Shown here: positions 1-8,785 of the stretch, piece by piece
Numbering within the stretch: position 1 is the stretch's first letter
Layout: each line of letters starts with the position of its first letter
The notes under the pieces: generated by a model
What the model saw: the letters and a program-made list of their open reading frames with translations, nothing else
What the model was told of the DNA's origin: nothing
Database searches by the model: none
Origin: Flammeovirga kamogawensis
GTDB lineage: Bacteria > Bacteroidota > Bacteroidia > Cytophagales > Flammeovirgaceae
Assembly: GCF_018736065.1 (NCBI RefSeq)
Contig: NZ_CP076130.1
Coordinates: forward strand, 506,001-570,000
Length of the DNA stretch: 64,000 bases
Reading direction: 5' to 3'
Position numbers and translations under genes: made by a program

Positions 1-928
1 CTAAATTATTGTCGTTTTTAAAGTTGTTCTTATTTCTTTGCACAAACATGTTAATCTCATCATCAGAAATGCCTGGATTAATTGCTCTTTGCTCTAAGAT
101 ATCAAAATATGCTTGTTGAGAAGTATTCATTACAGGTGTGCTCGAAGTAATTTTCTTTACCCCATATAACCCATCAACAGAAACTTTTAAATTACCTGCA
201 TTACCTTTCTTTGTAGTAATTAAAATTACACCGTTTGCACCTCTTGTTCCGTAAACTGCACAAGAAGCCAAATCTTTTAAGATATCCATCGACTCAATTT
301 CGTTAGGAGAAAGTCTTGGATCTCCATTTTGAGGAATCCCATCTACTACATAAAGTGGTTGGTTAGCACCATCTACGTTAGAAACTGTCCCGACTCCACG
401 AATTTGAATTACGGCACTTTCACCCGGAGCACCAGATGCAGACGTTACACTAACACCAGCAACTTGCCCTTGTAAAGCTGTGCCAATATCAGCCGAAGCA
501 AAATTTTCTAAAGCTTCTGATTTTACATGTGCTACTGCACCAGAAACTTCTTTCTTTTTCTGTTCACCGTATCCAATAGCAACCACCTCGTCTAGCATCT
601 CCACATTACTTTCTAAAGATACGTTCAGAACAGATTCATTTGATACTGTTAATACTTTGGTTACCATACCAATAAAAGAGTACTCTAGTACATCTCCATT
701 TTTTACCATGATAGAATAATTACCGTCAAAATCAGAAATACCACCTTGTGATGTTCCTTTAACAATAACATTCACCCCCGGTAAGGGTAGCTTGTCTTCT
801 GCCCCTATAACCTTTCCTTTAAGGATTTTTTCCTGAGCTGACACATCATAAGCAGTGCTTAGTGTTAAGAGCAGTGTCGTAAAGAGGAGTACTCTGGAAA
901 AGTAGATTTTAAATAAGTAAATCTTCAT
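1..928 (-). CDS. SusC/RagA-family TonB-linked outer membrane porin, 5' part (runs off left edge)
   Basis: The frame reads from an ATG at 928 without a stop to base 1, giving the first ~309 residues of a protein normally near 1000 residues. Residues 1-34 form a signal peptide ending near YDVSAQEK. A carboxypeptidase-regulatory-like domain follows (GVNVIVKGTSQGGISDFDGN), then the TonB-box/plug region with EVVAIGYGEQKKKEVSGAV and the SusC signature PLYVVDGIPQNGDPR, and YGTRGANGVILITTKKG typical of the plug. Family role: TonB-dependent import of oligosaccharides through the outer membrane. Unlike the SusC at 38-41 kb it has no STN domain, so it probably does not signal to a FecR anti-sigma factor. 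The SusD partner would lie to the left, outside the window. The substrate cannot be read from this part. Confidence 0.93.
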   Translation of the reverse strand, partial: MKIYLFKIYFSRVLLFTTLLLTLSTAYDVSAQEKILKGKVIGAEDKLPLPGVNVIVKGTSQGGISDFDGNYSIMVKNGDVLEYSFIGMVTKVLTVSNESVLNVSLESNVEMLDEVVAIGYGEQKKKEVSGAVAHVKSEALENFASADIGTALQGQVAGVSVTSASGAPGESAVIQIRGVGTVSNVDGANQPLYVVDGIPQNGDPRLSPNEIESMDILKDLASCAVYGTRGANGVILITTKKGNAGNLKVSVDGLYGVKKITSSTPVMNTSQQAYFDILEQRAINPGISDDEINMFVQRNKNNFKNDNNL

Positions 929-1787
929 TTTGCATCTCAATTAAAAATTACATTTAGCTAGGGAAACTTTAAAAAAGTAGTGTAGTTGTTGTAAAGAAAA
1001 AGTTCCTTAACTCAAAAAAGTATTTCATTCCAATAGTTTGTTAGATATACTATGATTACCGAGTAATACGATGCATATAGTTTTCTTTTATGATGATTAA
1101 ATAGCTGCGTTTGTTGAATAAATTGAACTATATAATCAATAGTATATCCTAAATATTAACCTAAGAGTAAATGGCTGTTTTTCTTCTTACTAATTACAAT
1201 ATTTTAATGTGCCATTTATCGTCGATTAACAATTTCAAATATAGATATCAATACTTTTCAGCAGGTTACTTTCGATCAATAAGATGTGATTTATAGTAAA
1301 AACATTAAAAACACATTACTGATTTACAGCTACTTACAATGTATTTGTTATTAAAGATGCATTTTTATTAAAATGATAGTAAATGTTTAGTCTCATAAGT
1401 GTAGTATAATAGATTTAAAAAAATAAAGTAAAAAAAGAATTGATCCACCTTATTAGAACAAAATAATAATAATTCATTCTATCTAAGTCAAAACCTGTAA
1501 TAAAAAAGTATTCTGATTGTTTAAACGTAATTAAACAATCGTATTAAAGTAGTTGATGTATATAGTTGTAAATAAGTTTAAATACTGGATCATCATTCCA
1601 AATATAAAAAAAGTTATATTTTTACACATGTTAACACTTGATTTTTTTTGAAAATGAAGAATATTTTTTTAGTTATAAAAAACCGAAGTAATAAACACCT
1701 CAGTTTTTAATATAGATTTACTGCATAAACTCAAAACAGTAAACCTCTCTTTTAATGTTCTACTATTTAAAAAATCTCAAATAAAAA
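929..1787. other. long AT-rich intergenic region, no gene seen
   Basis: About 860 bases upstream of the left-edge SusC gene, extremely AT-rich and full of stops in all frames. No reading frame with a recognisable product, tRNA or repeat was found. It presumably carries the promoter region of the minus-strand porin, but I could not pick out a convincing TAnnTTTG-type Bacteroidota promoter. A terminator for the next operon sits at its right end. Confidence 0.5.
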
Positions 1788-1826
1788 AAATCCGAATATT
1801 GCCACTTACTGTCAATATTCGGATTT
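1788..1826 (-). terminator. intrinsic terminator of the M48/AIM24 operon
   Basis: A perfect 14-bp inverted repeat (AAATCCGAATATTG at 1788-1801 with its complement at 1813-1826) around an 11-base loop. Read on the minus strand it is followed by a run of eight T (1783-1790), 17 bases past the stop of the last AIM24 gene. Confidence 0.88.
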
Positions 1827-1842
1827 CTAGATTACTCTAAAA

Positions 1843-2529
1843 TTAGTTATTATTTTTTCTAGGTCTGAATGGGTTAATCCAATTTACAAATGGGGCTATC
1901 TTTCGTGTTTGAATCCAAATTTTACCTTTCCCCGAAAAACGACAAACTAGCCCTTCGCCAGAGAAAAATAAAGATTTATAACCGCCTACTTTGTAAATAT
2001 CATAATTTAGGCTTTCTGTAAATGCTACAATATGACCTGTATCTACAACATAGCCTTCTTCGACATCTACTTCAACTATTCCACCGTAAGAATTAAACCA
2101 TAGATCACCACTCCCCGAACATTTAATTAGGAATAAGCTTTCTCCAGAAAAGAAGCCTCTTTTAATGCCTTGAAATTTTGCGTCTACATCAACGGACAAT
2201 GCAGAGGCCACAAAGGCAGAACTTTGAAGGTAGATTGTTTCATTATTTAAAAAAACATGTTCTACATCTCCTGGTGCTCCAGGTGCAATCTGAATCTCAC
2301 CAGCTCCATTTTTAGCCTCAAACTCATTTATAAAAATAGATTCCCCAGAAAAAAATCGGCTTAAGCCACCTTTAACCTTTGTCTTCATCTCAATGTTTGT
2401 ATCCATAGTGGCCATTGCAGATGCTTCTACTTTTATTTTATCTCCTGAAGGAATTTGGACGGTGATTAATCCAAAATCTGGTTTACAATCAAATCTATAT
2501 TCCAGCCCTTTATTTAATACTTCTTCCAT
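1843..2529 (-). CDS. AIM24-family (TIGR00266) protein, third paralogue
   Basis: 228 residues, no signal peptide. It has the repeating beta-strand pattern of the AIM24/TIGR00266 family, including EASAMATMDTNIEMKTKV near the start and several FFSGE(S/G)LF/LV turns that recur about every 50-60 residues (residues ~60, ~126, ~188). The C-terminus ends GKIWIQTRKIAPFVNW, as in the other two copies. It is the last gene of a four-gene operon, starting 2 bases after the stop of the preceding paralogue. The yeast homologue is a mitochondrial inner-membrane organising protein; bacterial members have no settled function. Family assignment is secure, role unknown. Confidence 0.88.
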   Translation of the reverse strand: MEEVLNKGLEYRFDCKPDFGLITVQIPSGDKIKVEASAMATMDTNIEMKTKVKGGLSRFFSGESIFINEFEAKNGAGEIQIAPGAPGDVEHVFLNNETIYLQSSAFVASALSVDVDAKFQGIKRGFFSGESLFLIKCSGSGDLWFNSYGGIVEVDVEEGYVVDTGHIVAFTESLNYDIYKVGGYKSLFFSGEGLVCRFSGKGKIWIQTRKIAPFVNWINPFRPRKNNN

Positions 2530-2531
2530 AA

Positions 2532-3233
2532 CTATCTTGGTAATAATGTCGGTCCTAATAACTTGCCAAAAGAACTTGGATTATGCGATTGCACCCATAC
2601 TCTTCCTTTGCCATTAAATTTACACACAAGGCCTTCTCCTCCTAAAAAAGAGCTTACCCAACTTTTTCCTGCTTTTGTAAGTGTAAAATCTAAAGATTCT
2701 TCGAACGCAACAATATGCCCTGTATCTACAATATGTTCTCCATCTATATCTATCGGATAAATTGCTCCAAAAGAGTTAAATATTACTGTCCCTTCACCGT
2801 GTAGGTTTAACCAAAATAAACCTTCTCCAGAAAATACTTTTTTAAATCCCTGCCAGTTAAAATCAACTTCAATATCTGGCGAAGAGGCAACATAAGCACC
2901 TCCTTGTACAATAATTCCTTCACCATGTAATTGGTGTGCCTTCATATCTCCAGATAATGTGGTACCCAACCAAACTGTTCCTGGTTTTACATCTGCAGAG
3001 TAATGATTCAAAAAGAAACTTTCTCCAGATAACATTCTCTTTAGTGCTTTTACTACTCCTCCAGATTGTTTTTTGTGTGTAGAGGTTGTCATTTTTATAT
3101 CAGGACTCATTGCAATCATGGCTCCTGCTTCTGCAGTAAAATGCTCTCCAGGTTGTAATTCTATTTTTGCAGCCGATGCTCCCGGTCCAAGAATAATTTC
3201 GGTATTTAATTTTTTGCTAATTACTTCTTCCAT
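2532..3233 (-). CDS. AIM24-family (TIGR00266) protein, second paralogue
   Basis: 233 residues, clearly paralogous to its two neighbours. The N-terminal half carries TAEAGAMIAMSPDIKM and an LSGESFFLNHY turn; the middle has KVFSGEGLFWLNLHGEG; the end has GGEGLVCKFNGKGRVWVQS. These correspond position by position to motifs in the flanking copies, so the three genes arose by tandem duplication. It starts 5 bases downstream of the first AIM24 gene's stop. No signal peptide and no membrane segment, so probably cytosolic or peripheral. Function is not established for bacterial members. Confidence 0.88.
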   Translation of the reverse strand: MEEVISKKLNTEIILGPGASAAKIELQPGEHFTAEAGAMIAMSPDIKMTTSTHKKQSGGVVKALKRMLSGESFFLNHYSADVKPGTVWLGTTLSGDMKAHQLHGEGIIVQGGAYVASSPDIEVDFNWQGFKKVFSGEGLFWLNLHGEGTVIFNSFGAIYPIDIDGEHIVDTGHIVAFEESLDFTLTKAGKSWVSSFLGGEGLVCKFNGKGRVWVQSHNPSSFGKLLGPTLLPR

Positions 3234-3238
3234 GATTA

Positions 3239-3898
3239 CTATAGATTACGATTTACCCAAGATGATAACCCCGACATACTTCTGGTTTGTATAAAAACCT
3301 TCCCTGTACCTTCTACTCTAGTCACTAAACCTTCACCACCAAAAATAGTAGCGACCAATCCTCCAGAAAACTGAGGTTTTAGTTTCATAGTTGGCTCGTA
3401 GCCTACCAAGTGACTAGTATCTACAATTACTTCTCCGTTAACTTCTTTTTCTAATAATCCTCCAAAAGCACCAAAAACTACTTTCCCATGCCCTGAAACC
3501 ATCAGTTTAAATAGTCCTTCTCCGCCAATCCAAGAACCAAAACCTGCATATTTCACGCCTAGTTTTACGTTTTTCTCAGAAGCGATATAAGCACCTTGTT
3601 GTAAGCAAAAACTCTCCCCGTTCAACTCCTTAATTTGCATGTCGCCCGGTGTAGGTTGCGTAATTGTTAGTTCTAGTGTTTTAGCTGTGTTATTTGTGAA
3701 ATGATTGACAAATAAAGTTTCTCCACCAAAGATTTTCTTTAATAGAGCATTTAAAAAGTTACCGTTAAGTTTTGCTTCTACATCTAATTCTGCCGACATA
3801 CTAGACATTGCGTCAGACTCGGCAATAAATGTTTCTCCAGGCTCAATTTCTACTTTCGCGTGAGCAAAAGCAGGTTTACCTTTAAGTTCAAATTGCAT
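3239..3898 (-). CDS. AIM24-family (TIGR00266) protein, first paralogue
   Basis: 219 residues. Motifs IAESDAMSSMSAELDVEAKL, FGGETLFVNHF, IGGEGLFKLMVSGHGKV and FGGEGLVTRVEGTGKVFIQT follow the order of the downstream copies. The start codon lies 2 bases after the M48 protease stop, which implies co-transcription and perhaps translational coupling. The pairing of an M48 peptidase with several AIM24 proteins suggests a shared membrane-stress or membrane-organising role, but this is inference from gene order only. Confidence 0.88.
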   Translation of the reverse strand: MQFELKGKPAFAHAKVEIEPGETFIAESDAMSSMSAELDVEAKLNGNFLNALLKKIFGGETLFVNHFTNNTAKTLELTITQPTPGDMQIKELNGESFCLQQGAYIASEKNVKLGVKYAGFGSWIGGEGLFKLMVSGHGKVVFGAFGGLLEKEVNGEVIVDTSHLVGYEPTMKLKPQFSGGLVATIFGGEGLVTRVEGTGKVFIQTRSMSGLSSWVNRNL

Positions 3899-3900
3899 AA

Positions 3901-5043
3901 TTATTGATTTAGTTCTGTTATTATAGCTGCTCTATAATCGGAGTAGTTAGATCCAAAAGAGTTAAAGCTATTTTTAATACCCGCTGTTTTTTCTTTTAAT
4001 GTTTCTATTCTATCAATTGTAGTAGGATGAGTAGAAACAAACGATAGTAAACTATCAAATTGTGTGCTTTTATTTTGTTCTTCGAGTTTCTCAAAAAACG
4101 TAATCATCCCTTCTGGGTTAATGTTGCTTTTAGTTAAATATTCCACCCCTCTACTGTCTGCTTCTTCCTCAAAAGACCGTGTATATGATAATGATTCAAG
4201 ATGTACTCCCAAATCAATAATGGTTGCTGCCACTGCAGATGCATCACCAAAAATAAAAGAGACAATGGTAAACAAGCCTAATTTACTGATTACACCTCTC
4301 ACATGATGTCTTAATGTAACATGGGCCACTTCATGAGATAAAACTCCAGCCACTTCTTCCCAAGAACCCGCTTTTGTAAGTAAACCAGAATTAATAAGCA
4401 CCTTGCCTCCTGGCAATGCAAAAGCATTTACCTCTGCATCATGAATCAGATAAAAATCTAATGTATATCCTTCTTTTATAGCTTGTTGAACAATTGGACC
4501 TACCTCATGAATTAGTACTTGTTTTAACGAATCGTTTTCTATAAAATCATACTGATTATCTAATGAAGCAAAGAGTTCATCTCCAATTTTTTGTTCCCAA
4601 GAAATAGGAATTGATTCGGCAATTATATGCACAATATTTCCTTTAAAGAAATAGAAAAAAGATAAGCCCAAAAAGCAGAGACATGTAAATAAAAACAAGC
4701 CTCTATACAGCTCATTTATACCTTTACGTGTTTTTCTTATATCGTCAGTAAAGCAATTGAAACTCTCAATCTCTTCGTCTTGAAGCACCTCTTTTTCTTT
4801 TGTATAAATTGAGATTTCGTGCTCATCAATCTCTTTAAAAAAGACAAAGTTCTTTGATGCACCCCCTGCTTCAATTTTTAACTTATTGAATGGGATCTCA
4901 TATACAAGTTCATTAACCTGAATAGTAATTTTCTTGTTATAAATAAATAAATCGCCTTGCGCCCGTCCTCCAGGCAGTTTTGGATGAATTAGTATTGCTT
5001 TATAACTTTGCTTTGTCAGTATTTTATCGGTTGTTAGTGGCAT
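3901..5043 (-). CDS. M48-family zinc metallopeptidase with one membrane segment
   Basis: 380 residues. Residues ~1-100 form a small beta-rich domain. A single hydrophobic segment covers ~114-134 (GLFLFTCLCFLGLSFFYFF). The peptidase domain follows, with the zinc motif HEVAH at 237-241 and the third ligand in FEEEAD (~291-296), both standard for M48 proteases such as HtpX, Oma1 and BepA. The FALPGGKVLINSGLL stretch before the HExxH is also characteristic. Topology puts the catalytic domain on the other side of the membrane from the N-terminus or tethered to it; which side is not clear. It is the first gene of an operon with three AIM24 paralogues. Likely role: membrane or envelope protein quality control. 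Confidence 0.9.
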   Translation of the reverse strand: MPLTTDKILTKQSYKAILIHPKLPGGRAQGDLFIYNKKITIQVNELVYEIPFNKLKIEAGGASKNFVFFKEIDEHEISIYTKEKEVLQDEEIESFNCFTDDIRKTRKGINELYRGLFLFTCLCFLGLSFFYFFKGNIVHIIAESIPISWEQKIGDELFASLDNQYDFIENDSLKQVLIHEVGPIVQQAIKEGYTLDFYLIHDAEVNAFALPGGKVLINSGLLTKAGSWEEVAGVLSHEVAHVTLRHHVRGVISKLGLFTIVSFIFGDASAVAATIIDLGVHLESLSYTRSFEEEADSRGVEYLTKSNINPEGMITFFEKLEEQNKSTQFDSLLSFVSTHPTTIDRIETLKEKTAGIKNSFNSFGSNYSDYRAAIITELNQ

Positions 5044-5305
5044 TTTAGTTGTATTAAAAACTTTCTTTACGATGGCATTTATAAAGAAATGTTTTACTCA
5101 ATAGTTACATGGCTACCTCATTTTTTTAAGTCTGATAGATTTAATAAATAAAAATTGAAATAGTTTTATAAGCTTTAAAATCAATTTAAAACTCGTTAAA
5201 TTACTCTACATTAACAAATTCAACTCAATAATTTTTTAGTTATAATTTAAAAGTTCAGTGAAATTGAATTTTATCAAAATAGCACTATTGAAAGATAGAT
5301 AATTC

Positions 5306-5983
5306 TTACTTTCTTAAATCTAAATCAATGTATAAACTAAACCTAAACACGTTAGAGGTCTGTTCATTGTTCCATGTCCACATGTGACCTGCTGTGAAAC
5401 TTGTTGTTTCATTAAATTTATAGCCAATAGCATTGTAAACCCTAAAATCTTCAAGAGAATGCGTACTATTATCGTGCATGAAAATTTCTACAGAAGGTAC
5501 AACATAAAATGCACCTGGTTCTACATGTCTTTTATTAATAGGAATATATGCATACGCTTTGTATCTATATCTGTTACGGTATTTATAATGCGTTCCTTTA
5601 TCTGCCCAAACATGCTCAATTCTTACCTGATGATAAAATTTCACTCTACCAGAATAATGATGATACACGTATTGGTGCCATATTCTATACTCCATGAGTG
5701 TTGATTTTCCAAACTCATTTTCTTGGTTAAACTTACCAATAACTGCCGGCCCTACAACAATATCAAAATTGTTATTTACAAAATAATTTAACCCCATACG
5801 GTTATACGATTTGTAAATTTCTAATCCTTCGCCACTGTCATTAAAACGTGCATGATGCTCCGCATAATAACCTAACCTATCCGAAAATCTAGCCTTACCA
5901 TAAACAGCTCCCCACTGCCCCATATCTTGGGCATTTACTAAAGAAGAGATACATAAGAAGACTATTAATATTAGCCCTCTCAT
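5306..5983 (-). CDS. DUF2490-family outer-membrane beta-barrel-like protein
   Basis: 225 residues with a signal peptide (MRGLILIVFLCISSLVNA then Q). The mature part opens with DMGQWGAVYGKARFSDRLGY and shows alternating aromatic beta strands (WHQYVYHHYSGRVKFYHQVR, RYRYKAYAYIPIN), ending FRFSLYIDLDLRK. This is the layout of DUF2490 proteins, which are predicted small barrels of the Bacteroidota outer membrane. Function unknown. It stands alone, with possible co-transcription with a 41-codon frame just upstream. Confidence 0.82.
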   Translation of the reverse strand: MRGLILIVFLCISSLVNAQDMGQWGAVYGKARFSDRLGYYAEHHARFNDSGEGLEIYKSYNRMGLNYFVNNNFDIVVGPAVIGKFNQENEFGKSTLMEYRIWHQYVYHHYSGRVKFYHQVRIEHVWADKGTHYKYRNRYRYKAYAYIPINKRHVEPGAFYVVPSVEIFMHDNSTHSLEDFRVYNAIGYKFNETTSFTAGHMWTWNNEQTSNVFRFSLYIDLDLRK

Positions 5984-5984
5984 A

Positions 5985-6110
5985 TTATTTAATTTTTAAG
6001 AATAATACATTTATTTGTGCTACTTTTTGCTTGATCTCTGAGGCATCTAGCACAAGCACTTTTAGAACAATCCACGGATTGCTTTTATTTTTTATTGCGA
6101 TATTTTTCAT
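5985..6110 (-). CDS. possible 41-residue small ORF before the DUF2490 gene
   Basis: ATG at 6110, stop TAA at 5985-5987, one base before the DUF2490 start codon. The peptide starts MKNIAIKNKSNPWIVLKV and is basic with hydrophobic patches. No family recognised. The tight spacing is the only argument for it; a chance frame in AT-rich DNA is equally possible. Confidence 0.2.
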   Translation of the reverse strand: MKNIAIKNKSNPWIVLKVLVLDASEIKQKVAQINVLFLKIK

Positions 6111-6222
6111 TTTGTAGTAGATAGATAATGTAAAAAATGAGATGTTGAATTGCTCAATTATTTAAGCAACCATAAGTATTTCACCTTATTATATCTACTT
6201 TTAGAAAATGTCACTCAAAAAA

Positions 6223-6248
6223 AAAGCCCTCCATATTTGGAGCGCTTT
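6223..6248 (-). terminator. intrinsic terminator after the aldo/keto reductase
   Basis: Stem AAAGCCCTCCA (6223-6233) with TGGAGCGCTTT (6238-6248), one C-C mismatch and a 4-base loop, followed on the minus strand by a run of nine T. It lies 22 bases past the reductase stop. Confidence 0.82.
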
Positions 6249-6269
6249 CTATACCTACTAGTAAATGGT

Positions 6270-7286
6270 TTATTTACTTAATATATCTTCTATTTTTTCT
6301 AATTCTGATGAGGTAAAATGAGCATTCTTCATGCAACCCACATTTTCTTCTAGTTGTGTTGGAGAACTTGCACCAACTAAAACAGAGGTTACAACTGGGT
6401 GATTAAATAACCAAGCAATTGCCATTTGAGAAAGAGTTTGTCCTCTCTCTACTGCCATTTGATGTAATAGTTTTATCTGATCTAATTTCTCTTCTACAGC
6501 CGTTCTATTTAAATAGGTATTGTCTTTACTCGCTCTAGAATTTTCAGGTATTCCATTCACATATTTATTAGTTAACATACCTTGTGCCAACGGAGAAAAT
6601 ACAATTGAACCTATTTTTAAATCATCTAATTTTGCTAACAATGGTCCTTCTACTTCACGTTCAAACATAGAATATTTAGACTGATGAATAAGACAAGGCG
6701 TACCCATTTCTTTCAATAGATTCGCCGCTTCTTCTGTCTCATCTGGGCTGTACCTAGATAAACCGATATACAATGCTTTCCCTTGTTTCACTACTTGAGA
6801 TAGGGCACTCATGGTTTCTTCTAAAGGAGTTTGAGGATCTGGCCTATGGTGATAAAATACGTCTACATAATCTAATCCCATTCTTTTAAGACTCTGATCT
6901 AAACTAGCAATCAAATACTTTTTAGAACCCCAGTTACCATACGGACCCGGCCACATATCATACCCAGCTTTTGTAGCTATAAAAAGTTCATCTCTATGTG
7001 CCGAAAAATCTTTTTGTAAAATCCTTCCAAAGTTCTCTTCTGCAGCACCATAAGGAGGTCCATAATTATTGGCCAAGTCTAGATGTGTAATACCTAAATC
7101 GAAGGCTTTTCTAACAATATTTCTAGCATTCCCAAAGTTGTCGTTAAAACCGAAATTATGCCATAACCCTAAAGATATTCTAGGAAGAAGCACACCACTT
7201 TTTCCACATCTTTGGTAATGCATTGTATCGTACCTTTCTTGGTTTGGCGTATAATTTTCTATTGGTGCTTTATCAAAAATTTCCAT
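6270..7286 (-). CDS. aldo/keto reductase, YghZ / L-glyceraldehyde-3-phosphate reductase type
   Basis: 338 residues with a complete AKR barrel. Catalytic residues are visible: Asp and Tyr in DLANNYGPPYG, Lys in FIATKAGYDMW, His in DVFYHHRPDP. The N-terminal pattern (RCGKSGVLLPRISLGLWHNFG) and SPLAQGMLTNKY match the YghZ/Kv-beta-like subgroup (AKR14), which reduces L-glyceraldehyde-3-phosphate and methylglyoxal with NADPH. Cytosolic, no signal peptide. Monocistronic, with its own terminator. Substrate is by family analogy only. Confidence 0.9.
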   Translation of the reverse strand: MEIFDKAPIENYTPNQERYDTMHYQRCGKSGVLLPRISLGLWHNFGFNDNFGNARNIVRKAFDLGITHLDLANNYGPPYGAAEENFGRILQKDFSAHRDELFIATKAGYDMWPGPYGNWGSKKYLIASLDQSLKRMGLDYVDVFYHHRPDPQTPLEETMSALSQVVKQGKALYIGLSRYSPDETEEAANLLKEMGTPCLIHQSKYSMFEREVEGPLLAKLDDLKIGSIVFSPLAQGMLTNKYVNGIPENSRASKDNTYLNRTAVEEKLDQIKLLHQMAVERGQTLSQMAIAWLFNHPVVTSVLVGASSPTQLEENVGCMKNAHFTSSELEKIEDILSK

Positions 7287-7432
7287 ACTAATTCTTATTT
7301 GGTTCTTTTAATTGTTTTCGTTTCGATCTATTCCCTTCAATTACAACGCCATATTAAGCTTCAAATCAAAAGATAACACCACTTAACTTTAAGAAGATAG
7401 TAGTTAAGTATTTTAAATAATTCATTAATAAA

Positions 7433-7464
7433 AAAAACTCTTAATGATACGATTAAGAGTTTTT
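7433..7464 (-). terminator. intrinsic terminator after the cupin gene (may act both ways)
   Basis: Perfect 13-bp stem AAAAACTCTTAAT / ATTAAGAGTTTTT (7433-7445 and 7452-7464) with a 6-base loop. The outer A/T pairs give a T-run on both strands. It lies just past the stop of the minus-strand cupin gene at 7488. Confidence 0.85.
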
Positions 7465-7487
7465 GTGTTATTATTTACGATGCTTTT

Positions 7488-7928
7488 TTAAAGCTCCTGC
7501 TCATAAATATCAAATTTTGCAGAAAACGCATCCATAAATTCCTTGTCTGCAAATTGTGCATCATTCATTTTAGACAGCTCTTCTAAAAAGATATCAAATT
7601 GCCCATCTTTAAAAATAGAAAGCATCTTTCCTCCTTTTACACACTTTGCTTCGTGCCATACATTTGGTGGAACCGTGATGGTGTCTCCTGGTTTTAAAAT
7701 TATAGTTTCATCATCAAAGATAAGCTCCATTTCTCCTTCTAACATGTAGAAAACTTCTGTCATTATTTTATGTTGATGACGCTTTAAATGGAAGCCAGGT
7801 TTTAAGGTATCTTCAACAAAGCAAAGTTCACCGTTCGTATCTTTTGATGATACTTTGATAAAACAATGATCTTGTGAATAATCATAGTTTTCTCCCTCTC
7901 CACTTTTTACTAACTTTTTAAGTTCCAT
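7488..7928 (-). CDS. small cupin-domain protein
   Basis: 146 residues, single cupin. Motif 1 is seen as GFHLKRHQHKIMTEVFYMLEGEME and motif 2 as PGDTITVPPNVWHEAKC, so the metal-binding His/Glu/His set is intact (H-x-H, E, H). No signal peptide. Small cupins of this type act as sensors, isomerases or dioxygenases, and the fold alone does not say which. It lies 101 bases downstream of the methyltransferase gene on the same strand and is followed by a strong terminator, so it may be the last gene of a short unit with the methyltransferase and DUF2071 genes. Confidence 0.85.
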   Translation of the reverse strand: MELKKLVKSGEGENYDYSQDHCFIKVSSKDTNGELCFVEDTLKPGFHLKRHQHKIMTEVFYMLEGEMELIFDDETIILKPGDTITVPPNVWHEAKCVKGGKMLSIFKDGQFDIFLEELSKMNDAQFADKEFMDAFSAKFDIYEQEL

Positions 7929-8029
7929 TCTTTATAAATTATAAGTACTCCTACTAGAAAAATAATTTTTGACGTATCAAAATAAGCATTCTCACCAAAT
8001 AAAGAAAAGGTATGTCTAGAATTATGCGT

Positions 8030-8764
8030 TTATAATCTCCTCAATCTTACAAGTAATACAGGAGGGAATTTTGAATAAAATGCATCTTGCTCTTTTGAGA
8101 ATGTAGGCTCCATATATCCATCTATTACAAAACCATTTTTAAATGCTACTTCAAAATAAGTACTTAATGGCCTATGAAAGTAATATTGTTCATGTTCTTG
8201 TCCAGGTATGGCCATTCCCATATAATTTTCTTTTTGAATATACTCTGAAAGAATTAAGTTATTATTTTCATCTTCTGAAACCGAATTTGAATTAAAAACT
8301 GGGTGCTGAATTGAAAACACAAATACCCCATTGTTGATCAATAACTTTGATAAACTTGCAAATAGAGTATCAAGTGTTGGCATATCCATTAATGTCATGT
8401 GGGCTACAGCTGCTTGGTAATTCCCTTCACCTAATGATAGTAATTCTAATTCTTTAGTGGCATCAATTACTTTATAATCAATATTTGTACAATCGTAATT
8501 CTTCGCTTTATTTATGTTGGTTTCTGCAAAATCAAAAGCTGTAACATGGATGTCTAATTTTGCCATTCGTCTAGCAAAAATCCCATTTCCACATCCTATA
8601 TCTAATAACTTATCGCCTGCTTTTAACTTTAGAAGTTCTACAGACTGAGGAGCAATTAAATCGTTGTGCCAACGGTTACCCATTTCGCCCATATAACTAT
8701 CCCAATTTTCTGCATTTGCATTCCAAATTTCTTTATTTTTTTGATTGATTTCTTGATTATTCAT
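8030..8764 (-). CDS. class I SAM-dependent methyltransferase
   Basis: 244 residues. SAM-binding motif I is LLDIGCGNGIFARRMAK (residues ~53-69), the acidic end of strand 2 is HVTAFDFAE, and motif post-I/II appears around DYKVIDATKEL and NYQAAVAHMTLMDM. C-terminal half has FSIQHPVFN and a YMEPTFS-type tail seen in methyltransferase family 11/25 enzymes acting on small molecules. Substrate unknown. It starts 21 bases after the DUF2071 gene and probably shares its transcript. Confidence 0.88.
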   Translation of the reverse strand: MNNQEINQKNKEIWNANAENWDSYMGEMGNRWHNDLIAPQSVELLKLKAGDKLLDIGCGNGIFARRMAKLDIHVTAFDFAETNINKAKNYDCTNIDYKVIDATKELELLSLGEGNYQAAVAHMTLMDMPTLDTLFASLSKLLINNGVFVFSIQHPVFNSNSVSEDENNNLILSEYIQKENYMGMAIPGQEHEQYYFHRPLSTYFEVAFKNGFVIDGYMEPTFSKEQDAFYSKFPPVLLVRLRRL

Positions 8765-8785
8765 ACAATTAAAGGTTTCTTTTTT

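Noticed and set aside
5384-5704. 106-codon plus-strand frame inside the DUF2490 gene
   Set aside because: Antisense shadow; the Cys/Ile-rich translation has no domain pattern.
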